Part shown: positions 1 through 5,990 of the stretch, in pieces
How positions within the stretch are numbered: position 1 is the stretch's first letter
Layout: each line of letters starts with the position of its first letter
Source of the DNA: Gemmatimonadota bacterium
Lineage (GTDB): Bacteria > GCA-2686955
DNA length: 6,557 nucleotides
NCBI GenBank assembly: GCA_026991065.1
Contig: JALXCG010000308.1
Coordinates: 1-6,557, forward strand
Direction: 5' to 3'
The notes under the pieces: generated by a model
Databases searched by the model: none
What the model saw: only the letters and a program-made list of their open reading frames with translations
What the model was told of the DNA's origin: nothing
Position numbers and translations under genes: made by a program

Positions 1-2034
1 CTGCAAGCGCTGGCCACTCCTCCACCCGCACCTGTTGCGCCGCCGGCCCCGTCCATCAACGCAGCGCAGCGGGCTCGTTTCGCGGAATCGATCCGGGAAA
101 GCCATCGCCGCATTCGCGAAGCGCACCGCAGGTCGATATCCACGCCACGTCTAACCGCCTCGGGAGCGGAGCGTATCGTAGAATTGGAGCAGGAGGCTTT
201 CGATGTCCTCCACTACAGCATCGCGCTCACCATCGACCCCGACAACCCGACGGAGTACATCAACGGCCGCGTCGACGTGCAACTGGAACCGACCGGCCCC
301 AGCCTGGATAAGGTCGAATTGAACCTCGACGACCGGTTGACCGTCTCCAGAGTGCGTCGTGATACCGGCGATCAGACATTCGTGCAGGCGAGTGATGTTG
401 TCACGATCACGTTGGATCCCCCGCTCGGCCCGGGCGAGCAGACCTCGCTGCGCGTGATCTATGCCGGCTCGCCCAACGTAGACGACGGAGACGCGTTCGA
501 CATTGACCGTTCCCGCGCTTTCCCGGTGGTCTGGACCAATTGTGAACCGGAGGGATCTCGGGATTGGTGGCCATGCAAGGATCGCCCGGATGACAAGGCG
601 CCCGTGGACATCAGCATCACCATGGACGCCGACTATGTTGTCGCCTCCAACGGGCTGCTGAGCGGCATCACCGACAATGGTGACGGAACCGCAACAACTA
701 ACTGGGCAACCTCATATCCGCTTGCAACCTACTTGGTGGCGATCACGGCCACCGATTATGTGCTTTTCGAAAATAGCTATGAATTGCATGCGGGGGGAAC
801 GCTTCCGCTCACCTTCTACACTTACCCGGAGAATGAAGCCGACGCCCGGGAAGATGTAACCTCCCTTCCCGGAATGCTGGACATCTTCGAGACCGACTGG
901 CTCCCCTATCCCTTCGCCACCGAGAAGTATGGCCACATGGAGTACCCCTGGGGCGGCGCCATGGAGCACAGCACACTCACCAGTTACGGCACCGACCTGT
1001 ACACTGGGGATCACTATTTCGACTGGATCATGGCGCACGAGTTGGCGCACCAGTGGTGGGGTGACATGGTCACCTGCGGAACCTGGGCCGATATCTGGTT
1101 GAACGAAGGCTTCGCTACCTATGGTGAGGCGATCTGGACCGAGGGCATGGACGGTTATGACTCCTACCTGTACTACATGCAAACGCTGAAAAGCTCATCC
1201 TTCTCCGGCCCGATCTACGATCCCTACTACACCTTTAGCTCGACGGTCTACGACAAGGGCGCCTGGGTCCTGCACATGCTGCGCGGTATCGTTGGCCGGG
1301 AAACGCTCATGGAAATTCTCCAGACTTGGGGAACGCGCTACTCACAACAGTCCGCGGTAACCGCGGATTTCGTGGCAACCGCCTCGGAAGTCGCGGGTGA
1401 AGACCTGAGCTGGTTCTTTGATCCGTGGCTCTACGAAACCGGCCGCCCACGCTATGAGTATTCGACCAATCTCATCCCGGAACCGGGAGATTCGACCACG
1501 ATCGAGATGGAGTTGGAGCAGGTGCAGACCGGCTACTCGCCCTACCGAATGCCGATCACTTTTCGCCTGGTGACAAACACCGGCAGCTATGTAGACACCA
1601 CGGTGGTCAACGACACCGCATTTGAGCGTTACACCTTCCACGCCCCGGGGACGGTGATCGGCGTCGATCCGGATCCGGAGGGTTACATTCTGGCGACTTT
1701 CCGGAAGGTGCCGTGGGTTGGAATCGGTGGCGAGACTCCCGATGCCCCAATACGATCCACCCATTTGGGCAATCCGGCTCCCAATCCGTTCAACCCACGC
1801 ACTCTCATCCCGGTCGAGATGCAAAGCCAAGGTCATGCCGAGCTGCGCATCCATGATCTGGCCGGGCGCACGGTGCGCAAACTCTTCTCTGGAGACCTCA
1901 AGGCAGGCACAACCAGATTCACGTGGGACGGCACATCCGACCAGGGGACTCCGGTTCCGTCGGGAATCTACTTGGTTCGCCTCGAAACCGGCAACGCCGC
2001 CATTCAAACGCGCAAACTCATGCTCTTGAAGTAG
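1..2034 (+). CDS. Secreted M1-family zinc aminopeptidase with C-terminal FlgD-like/T9SS-type sorting tail (5' partial)
   Basis: Probably a zinc metallopeptidase that removes N-terminal residues from peptides outside the cytoplasm. The frame is open from base 1, and the first in-frame start seen (TTG at 184) has no ribosome site, so the gene begins outside the window. The first visible residues, LQALA then a Pro/Ala-rich stretch, could be the end of a signal peptide. Numbering from the TTG: an M1 N-terminal beta domain, including SRDWWPCKDRPDDKA near 125-140; the exopeptidase motif GAMEH at 258-262 (families usually have GAMEN); HELAH at 285-289 with third zinc ligand E308 in NEGFA, exactly HEXXH-X18-E; and the transition-state tyrosine Y356 in VYDKGA. 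All catalytic residues are present. There is no C-terminal ERAP- or LTA4H-like helical domain. Instead NPAPNPFNP (530-538) opens a beta domain ending in IYLVRLETG...KLMLLK, typical of type IX/FlgD-Ig tails, implying secretion and surface attachment. The family call is firm; the natural substrate is unknown. Confidence 0.95.
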   Translation: MQALATPPPAPVAPPAPSINAAQRARFAESIRESHRRIREAHRRSISTPRLTASGAERIVELEQEAFDVLHYSIALTIDPDNPTEYINGRVDVQLEPTGPSLDKVELNLDDRLTVSRVRRDTGDQTFVQASDVVTITLDPPLGPGEQTSLRVIYAGSPNVDDGDAFDIDRSRAFPVVWTNCEPEGSRDWWPCKDRPDDKAPVDISITMDADYVVASNGLLSGITDNGDGTATTNWATSYPLATYLVAITATDYVLFENSYELHAGGTLPLTFYTYPENEADAREDVTSLPGMLDIFETDWLPYPFATEKYGHMEYPWGGAMEHSTLTSYGTDLYTGDHYFDWIMAHELAHQWWGDMVTCGTWADIWLNEGFATYGEAIWTEGMDGYDSYLYYMQTLKSSSFSGPIYDPYYTFSSTVYDKGAWVLHMLRGIVGRETLMEILQTWGTRYSQQSAVTADFVATASEVAGEDLSWFFDPWLYETGRPRYEYSTNLIPEPGDSTTIEMELEQVQTGYSPYRMPITFRLVTNTGSYVDTTVVNDTAFERYTFHAPGTVIGVDPDPEGYILATFRKVPWVGIGGETPDAPIRSTHLGNPAPNPFNPRTLIPVEMQSQGHAELRIHDLAGRTVRKLFSGDLKAGTTRFTWDGTSDQGTPVPSGIYLVRLETGNAAIQTRKLMLLK

Positions 2035-2039
2035 CCAGA

Positions 2040-2065
2040 GGCCGGCGCCACGGCCAGTCACTGGC
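2040..2065. terminator. Inverted repeats in the convergent gap (possible bidirectional stop signal)
   Basis: The gap between the aminopeptidase stop (2034) and the miaA stop (2058-2060) holds GGCCG/CGGCC arms (2040-2044 and 2051-2055) and an overlapping GCCAGT-C-ACTGGC palindrome (2053-2065) that runs into the miaA stop codon. Hairpins in so short a convergent gap suit a two-way transcription stop. There is no T-run on either side, so a classical intrinsic terminator is not supported, and the arms are short. Confidence 0.25.
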
Positions 2066-2987
2066 GGGGAACGCGCTCCAGAAGCGATTCCAGCGCGCGT
2101 TCCCCAGCAGCGGCATCAACCTCGACAAAGTCCCCGAACTTGCGGAACCAGGTCATCTGCCGTTTGGCATAGCGGCGAGTTGCAATCTTGACCGCCTCGA
2201 TGCTCTCTGCCAGGGTCATTTCGCCTCGGAGATGCGCGCGTACTTGGTCATAGCCCAGGGTCGGCAGGCGCGAGAGCGCCTGCTCGCCCCAACGCGCCAC
2301 CAACCGCCGAGTCTCGTCGACCAACCCGGCGGCAAAAAACCCCTCCACCCGGCGGTCGATGCGCTCAACCAGGTCTTTGCGCTCGCGCACCAGCAGAAAG
2401 CGTGGCCCGGTGAGTTGCAGCGGCCGCGTCTGCAGAGAGCCACCGGCGGACGCCCCGATCGCAGCAAGCTCCAGGGCCCGCAGAACCCGGCGCGGATTGG
2501 CAAGGTCGATTCGCCGCGCGCTCTCCGGATCGCGCCGGCGCAACTCCTCCACCATTGACGCCAGCCCCCGCCGCTTCAGCCGCTCCTCCAGCAGCCGGCG
2601 CTGTTCGGGATCGGGTGGCTTCCGGTCGGAATCAAAACCAACCAATGCCGCCTGGAGATAGAGGCCGGATCCTCCCGTAACGACCGGCAATCGACCCGAC
2701 GCCCAGGACTCCCCAATCCACCTGCGGACATCCCGAGCGGCTTCGCCGGGTGTCCACGGTTGGTCCAGATCCCGGGAATCGATGCCATAGTGCGGCACCC
2801 GCGCCCGCTCAGCGGGACTCGGCTTGGCCGTGGCCAGATCCATGCCACGGTAGATCTGGCGTGAGTCGATCGAAACCACCGCGATCGGAATGCGCTCCGC
2901 CAGTTCCAGCACCAGCTGAGTTTTCCCTACCGCGGTCGGTCCCGCCAGCAACAGCGCCACCGGGGCGGCAGTGACTTCGGATGCCAT
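2058..2987 (-). CDS. miaA: tRNA dimethylallyltransferase (tRNA A37 N6-prenylation)
   Basis: MiaA transfers the dimethylallyl group of DMAPP to N6 of adenine 37, next to the anticodon, in tRNAs that read UNN codons. This is the first step towards ms2i6A and it steadies codon-anticodon pairing. The 309-residue length is normal for the family. Visible motifs are the P-loop GPTAVGKT (16-23), the D41-S-R-Q segment followed by YRGMDLATAKP (46-56), GGSGLYLQAAL (105-115, usually GGTGLY), NPRRVLRALE in the middle, and the C-terminal RQMTWFRKF that contacts tRNA. Nothing essential is missing. The start is ATG at 2987, right where homologues begin. It lies 24 bases after the mutL stop; an AAAGGG stretch (3001-3006) is the only ribosome-site candidate and is 13 bases away, so translation may be coupled to mutL or simply weak. 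The mutL-miaA pairing matches many bacterial genomes. No MiaB or hfq gene is adjacent in the window. Confidence 0.97.
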   Translation of the reverse strand: MASEVTAAPVALLLAGPTAVGKTQLVLELAERIPIAVVSIDSRQIYRGMDLATAKPSPAERARVPHYGIDSRDLDQPWTPGEAARDVRRWIGESWASGRLPVVTGGSGLYLQAALVGFDSDRKPPDPEQRRLLEERLKRRGLASMVEELRRRDPESARRIDLANPRRVLRALELAAIGASAGGSLQTRPLQLTGPRFLLVRERKDLVERIDRRVEGFFAAGLVDETRRLVARWGEQALSRLPTLGYDQVRAHLRGEMTLAESIEAVKIATRRYAKRQMTWFRKFGDFVEVDAAAGERALESLLERVPRQ

Positions 2988-3011
2988 CGGTTCTATGCCG
3001 CCCTTTCAGGC

Positions 3012-5006
3012 CTAAACGCGCCCAAAACGGCGCTCGATCTCCGCCAAACCGATCCGAACGACCGTAGGCCGTCCATGGGGACAGTAGAAAGGCTGTTTGG
3101 TGGCAAAAACCTGATTGACCAACTGCGCCATCTCCTGCTCATTCAGCGGATCGCCGGCCTTGACCGCTGCCTTGCAGGCGAAAGTCGCGGCGACCCGCTC
3201 GATTCCCAGCAAACGCCCATCCCCCGTCTCCGCCAGTTCACCCAGAAGATGGCGAAATACCTGCCCGGCACGAGCATCGCGTCCAACTGCCGGCACGGCA
3301 ACCAGCGCGACTCTCTGGGAACCGCGCCGCTCTATTTCGTAACCGACGCGGGCGATCGCCTCCGCGTAGGACTCCAATACTTCATCCTCTTCCGGCGCAA
3401 GATCCAGCTCGACGGGAAAAAGCAGCCGCTGAGCCGGAACCGCTCCGGCGAGAATCGATGCCATCGTCTCTTCGAAAAGCACACGCTCATGCGCCGTGTG
3501 CTGGTCGACCATCACCAGGTCACCCTTGAGTGGGGTAAAAATGTAGGTGCGTGCGAACTGCCAACAGGAAGGCATTCCCAGGGGGGGCATCTCGCTGGGC
3601 GGCCCTGTCGCCACAAGTCGGCTCCCCGCAGAGCGCTCTCCAACCTGCGCCGCCATGGCCGCGCGCATTGCGGCCGCGCGTTCGGCAATGCCACCGCTCT
3701 CTGGATCGGCGGCTTCCGTTGCGCCGCTTTCCCAGTTGATCTCAGCCTGCGGGGGCAGATCGGTGGCCTGGTCCGGTGTCCCGCCGGAAGGCCCTGGAGT
3801 CGACTCAGAAGGAAGACCGGGAGCTGGGCTCCCCCCGGAGGAGCCTGGCGGACGCTCACGCACAATCGACAAGGTGTGCCAGGTCGGGGTCACCCCCGCG
3901 GATCGCAACATCTCGGACAGCGCGTGGCGCAGCGCGCGAACAGCCTCCTTCGGCTCACGGAAACGGATCTCCGCCTTGGCCGGGTGGATGTTGACATCCA
4001 CCCGCGCCGGGTCGACTTCGATCATCAGCACATAAACCGGGTACTGCCCCGCTTTCAGATGATCCCGATAAAGAGCGTAAACCGCACCGCTCAACCCCCG
4101 GTCCTGAATCGGGCGCTGATTGACAAAGAACGTCTGCTGATTTCGGGATGCACGAAAAGTTTGCGGCATCCCGGCCATTCCCCGAATGCGAAAGCCATTT
4201 TCCTCGTAGTCGATCGTCGCCATTCCGGCCGCCAACTCTTTCCCCACAACGGCCTGAATCCGCTCCTCGAGACTCTCCACGGCGGGAAAGTGCAACCGCC
4301 GGCGGCCGTCGACCGAATAGCTCAAGGCTACCGTCGGGTTGACCAGGGCCACCTTCGTCACAACTTCGGTGCAATGGCGGACCTCCGCCTGGGCACTGCG
4401 CAGAAAGCGGCGCCGCGCGGGAACATTGAAGAAGAGGTCTCGCACCTGGACAACGGTTCCCTCCGGGGCGCCGGTTTCGGTCACCTCCGGTGGCTTCCCA
4501 CCGACAACAACCACCTTGGTAGCCACCGGATCACCCTGCAAACGGGTCAGAATCTGAAAGTGCGACACCGCGGCTACACTGGGCAACGCCTCGCCCCGAA
4601 ACCCCATCGTGGTAATTGCGTCAAGATCACTGGCGGCACTGATCTTGGAGGTTGCGTGCCGGCGCAATGCCACAACTGCATCGGCGGCGGACATGCCACA
4701 GCCATTGTCGCGCACCGCGATGAGCTTCTTCCCGCCCTGCTCCACCCGCACTTCGATCCGCGTCGCACCGGCGTCGAGTGCGTTTTCCAGCAACTCCTTG
4801 ACAACCGAGGCGGGCCGTTCGGCAACTTCACCAGCGGCGATGCGATTGGCCAGTTCTTCAGGCAGAACTCGAATGCGGCGTTCAGGGGGGCGTTGAGTGG
4901 AAATGTGAACTCCTCCTAGTTGCGGTCGGCCACAACGCGGCAGCAAGGAAGCCTCGCGAGGCTTCCATTCTGGAGCCTGCCCGGAATCCAGGTCAACCCA
5001 CCACAT
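3012..5006 (-). CDS. mutL: DNA mismatch repair protein MutL, endonuclease-type
   Basis: MutL links MutS mismatch recognition to strand incision and excision. Numbering from ATG 5006 (664 codons): GHKL ATPase motifs with catalytic E71 and N75 in KELLENALDAG, DNGCGM (100-105), ATSKI (118-122), GFRGEAL (135-141); then DLFFNVPARRRFL, and DVNIHPAK (337-344) closing the N-terminal half. A Pro/Gly/Ser-rich linker follows, then a C-terminal dimerisation domain with DQHTAHERVLFE (501-512, the DQHAx2Ex4E endonuclease motif with Thr for Ala), ACK (610-612) and CPHGRP (642-647). These metal-binding motifs mark a MutL that nicks DNA itself, as in bacteria lacking MutH. The start is unsure. ATG 5006 has GGAGG 11 bases upstream but adds about 42 residues before the conserved IRVLPEELANRIAAGEV. 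A far better ribosome site (AGGAGG, 4912-4917) precedes an in-frame ATT at 4904, which would give 630 residues. I report the ATG because ATT starts are rare. Probably co-transcribed with miaA. Confidence 0.95.
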   Translation of the reverse strand: MWWVDLDSGQAPEWKPREASLLPRCGRPQLGGVHISTQRPPERRIRVLPEELANRIAAGEVAERPASVVKELLENALDAGATRIEVRVEQGGKKLIAVRDNGCGMSAADAVVALRRHATSKISAASDLDAITTMGFRGEALPSVAAVSHFQILTRLQGDPVATKVVVVGGKPPEVTETGAPEGTVVQVRDLFFNVPARRRFLRSAQAEVRHCTEVVTKVALVNPTVALSYSVDGRRRLHFPAVESLEERIQAVVGKELAAGMATIDYEENGFRIRGMAGMPQTFRASRNQQTFFVNQRPIQDRGLSGAVYALYRDHLKAGQYPVYVLMIEVDPARVDVNIHPAKAEIRFREPKEAVRALRHALSEMLRSAGVTPTWHTLSIVRERPPGSSGGSPAPGLPSESTPGPSGGTPDQATDLPPQAEINWESGATEAADPESGGIAERAAAMRAAMAAQVGERSAGSRLVATGPPSEMPPLGMPSCWQFARTYIFTPLKGDLVMVDQHTAHERVLFEETMASILAGAVPAQRLLFPVELDLAPEEDEVLESYAEAIARVGYEIERRGSQRVALVAVPAVGRDARAGQVFRHLLGELAETGDGRLLGIERVAATFACKAAVKAGDPLNEQEMAQLVNQVFATKQPFYCPHGRPTVVRIGLAEIERRFGRV
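4912..4917 (-). promoter_or_regulatory. Consensus Shine-Dalgarno inside the annotated 5' end of mutL
   Basis: Read on the minus strand, AGGAGG is followed by seven bases (AGTTCAC) and then ATT at 4904-4902, in frame with MutL and only ten codons before its conserved IRVLP block. No ATG, GTG or TTG occurs in frame between this site and the conserved domain. A full-consensus site at ideal spacing argues that translation starts here, either at the rare ATT codon (known for infC) or at a base that differs in the living strain. Confidence 0.55.
4947..4966. repeat. Perfect 20-base palindrome in the mutL leader
   Basis: GGAAGCCTCG followed by its exact reverse complement; the next base on each side breaks the symmetry. 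In mutL mRNA it would fold as a stem of eight pairs with a four-base CGCG loop, 29 bases upstream of the AGGAGG site. It could be a protein-binding operator or an RNA hairpin affecting mutL translation. If ATG 5006 were the true start it would be coding DNA, where such perfect symmetry is less expected. Confidence 0.6.
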
Positions 5007-5027
5007 GATTCCGCGATCCTCCGCCCA

Positions 5028-5033
5028 ATTTTA
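5028..5033 (-). promoter_or_regulatory. Possible -10 element for mutL
   Basis: On the minus strand TAAAAT matches five of six bases of TATAAT and lies in the least GC-rich spot upstream of mutL. No recognisable -35 hexamer lies 16-19 bases further upstream. If used, transcription would begin near 5021. That removes most of the ribosome site of ATG 5006 and leaves a leader of about 115 bases before the ATT at 4904, which fits the shorter MutL. Weak on its own. Confidence 0.2.
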
Positions 5034-5117
5034 CAATCCCGCTCCAGCGCATCGGTTCTGGTTCTTCTCGACCGCCGGCAAGGCGTCGGATGTCGGGCTG
5101 CAAGGGACTTGCGACCG

Positions 5118-5133
5118 GCGTATCTTGATACGC
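5118..5133. repeat. Inverted repeat GCGTATC-TT-GATACGC
   Basis: Seven-base perfect arms separated by TT, between the mutL start and the right-facing promoter. The form resembles a dyad operator. As RNA on the plus strand it would be a six-pair stem with a CTTG tetraloop. No T-run follows, so it is not an intrinsic terminator. Its regulator, if any, is unknown. Confidence 0.45.
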
Positions 5134-5206
5134 TGAAAGAAGCCTGGCCCACCGGCCGACAACGCGGAAAGGACCCTGATGATGGATCGAGGCGGGAGAA
5201 GCAACA

Positions 5207-5235
5207 TTGACAGACCCGGCCAAGACCCCTAAAGT
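5207..5235 (+). promoter_or_regulatory. Near-consensus sigma70-type promoter facing right
   Basis: TTGACA (5207-5212) matches the -35 consensus in all six bases. A 17-base spacer follows, then TAAAGT (5230-5235), four of six matches to the -10. Transcription would start near 5242, about 12 bases before the first of three contiguous stem-loops, and would run towards the arginine-rich gene at 5991. In a GC-rich genome this arrangement is unlikely to recur often by chance. Whether this organism's main sigma factor prefers these hexamers is assumed, not shown. Confidence 0.5.
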
Positions 5236-5253
5236 TGAAGGATTCGAGAAGCA

Positions 5254-5320
5254 TGTCGTATGGATATGCCAAACGACACGGGACCGGAACGATCCCGCCG
5301 GGGTTTAACAGAAACTCCGG
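5254..5320 (+). ncRNA. Candidate structured RNA: three abutting stem-loops
   Basis: Three hairpins occupy 67 bases with no unpaired base between them. A (5254-5278): TGTCGT/ACGACA, an A-A mismatch, TGG/CCA, loop ATATG. B (5279-5297): CGGGA/TCCCG enclosing CG-GAA-CG across a C-A mismatch. C (5298-5320): CCGGGGTTT/AAACTCCGG, nine pairs including one G-U, loop AACAG. The G-U in C favours the plus strand, on which the TTGACA promoter just upstream would make the RNA; the mismatch in B becomes G-U only on the minus strand, so strand evidence is mixed. It matches no RNA family I know. It could be a 5' leader element of the downstream gene, a small RNA, or DNA palindromes from a mobile element end. 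The pairing is direct observation; the role is inference. Confidence 0.35.
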
Positions 5321-5359
5321 GACATGAACCACTAAGAAGGAGCAGAGCCTGCAGGCAGC

Positions 5360-5393
5360 GCGTGCGAGACAAAGCTCTCAGCTTTCTCGCCGC
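5360..5393. repeat. Long bulged stem-loop
   Basis: AAAGCT (5371-5376) pairs with AGCTTT (5380-5385) across a CTC loop. After a two-base AC bulge, GCGAG (5364-5368) pairs with CTCGC (5386-5390), and after a one-base bulge GCG (5360-5362) pairs with CGC (5391-5393): 14 pairs in all. Neither strand has a T-run after it, so it is not an intrinsic terminator. It lies 40 bases after the triple hairpin and may belong to the same RNA. Confidence 0.45.
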
Positions 5394-5934
5394 CGCATGG
5401 ACCTCGGGCAGATCGGACACAGGCGCACCGGCCATCCACGCATGAGCCCAGACTACTCTTTCCCGCCCTCCAATGTCGAAAATGAACGGTATGCGGAAAC
5501 ATACCACCACCACGGCACAACGCCTCTTCCGCGCCATGATACGGCGGTCGACGTCTTTGTCGTGCTTGGGCCGGGGAGATTCCCGTCACGGCAAGATCAG
5601 GCCAGGAGCCTGTCGCACATTGCCTTTCGAGCCCCGTATTCGGGCCGGCTTCGAGATCAGGGCGCTGAGTCCACGGGAGGGCTGATTGCCTTTCAAGAGC
5701 TTGGCAACGCAGAGATCGGAGCAGGGACGAGTCGCGGGCGACGTGCAGACAATGCGCGACAAACTCCCAGGGTCACCCCGCTGATGGCGAAAAGCAGCAG
5801 CGGAGTTTCGTCCTCCAGCAGTCGCAAGATGCGCTCACTGATGGCGACGACCCCACATTCCGGATCCCGCTCATGCCTGCCAACGCAGCGGCACAACAGC
5901 CGCGAGTCCAATCTCCCCAATGCTCTCGCTCCCA

Positions 5935-5952
5935 GGCGCCTGCAGAGGCGCC
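5935..5952. repeat. Inverted repeat upstream of the arginine-rich gene
   Basis: GGCGCCT (5935-5941) and AGGCGCC (5946-5952) are perfect seven-base arms around a GCAG loop. The hairpin ends 26 bases before the GAGGA ribosome site of the gene starting at 5991, a position from which it could influence ribosome access or RNA stability in a leader. It has no terminator-like T-run. Confidence 0.45.
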
Positions 5953-5990
5953 GCCAACAAGTCACAGACCAGTGACGCGAGGATGAATTC

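Larger units (their letters stand above)
5007..5990. other. About 980-base gap without a defensible gene, rich in inverted repeats
   Basis: This is the stretch between the divergent mutL and the arginine-rich gene. I read all six frames and recognised no family. The longest frame (5397-5975, +) gives a Ser/Arg-rich sequence with no motif. My hand count over 71 of its codons (about 5577-5790) gives similar G+C at second and third positions (roughly 60% each), unlike a real GC-rich gene, where the third position should be clearly highest. I see no tRNA, rRNA, tmRNA, RNase P RNA or CRISPR pattern. What it does hold is listed separately: a right-facing promoter, abutting stem-loops, a long bulged stem-loop and several perfect palindromes (also GCCTGCAGGC at 5347-5356). 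It may be a long regulated leader, a non-coding RNA locus, or a decayed gene. Confidence 0.6.

Noticed and set aside
1342-2061. 239-codon minus-strand frame under the aminopeptidase, and a shorter one at 712-1182
   Set aside because: Both lie opposite the clearly coding M1 peptidase and have no recognisable domains.
3075-4919. 614-codon open frame on the plus strand, antisense to mutL
   Set aside because: It mirrors mutL almost end to end, and its translation has no recognisable motif. MutL on the opposite strand has every family motif. Long antisense frames are a known by-product of GC-rich codon use.
5179-5232. 17-codon frame with AAGGA five bases before its ATG
   Set aside because: Plausible as a leader peptide, but it overlaps both promoter hexamers at 5207-5235 and encodes no run of one amino acid that would suggest attenuation.
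5260-5445. 61-codon plus-strand frame overlapping the stem-loops
   Set aside because: Its start lies inside the first hairpin, the ribosome site is weak, and the protein is not recognisable; RNA structure explains the stretch better.
5693-5965. 90-codon minus-strand frame with a hydrophobic stretch (LLLFAISGVTLGV)
   Set aside because: A possible membrane segment, but there is no ribosome site, no homologue I recognise, and the flanks are Arg/Cys-rich as in random GC-rich translation.
5397-5975. 192-codon plus-strand frame in the gap
   Set aside because: No family motif, Ser/Arg-rich composition, no ribosome site at its ATG, and no excess of G+C at third positions by hand count. An AAGAAGGAG at 5334-5342 lies before a CTG at 5349 in this frame, so it is not fully excluded.
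5007-5990. Search for tRNA, tmRNA, RNase P RNA, SRP RNA, CRISPR or transposase remains
   Set aside because: No T-loop GTTCGA with paired arms, no RNase P or tmRNA signature sequences, no regularly spaced repeats, and no transposase motif in any frame.
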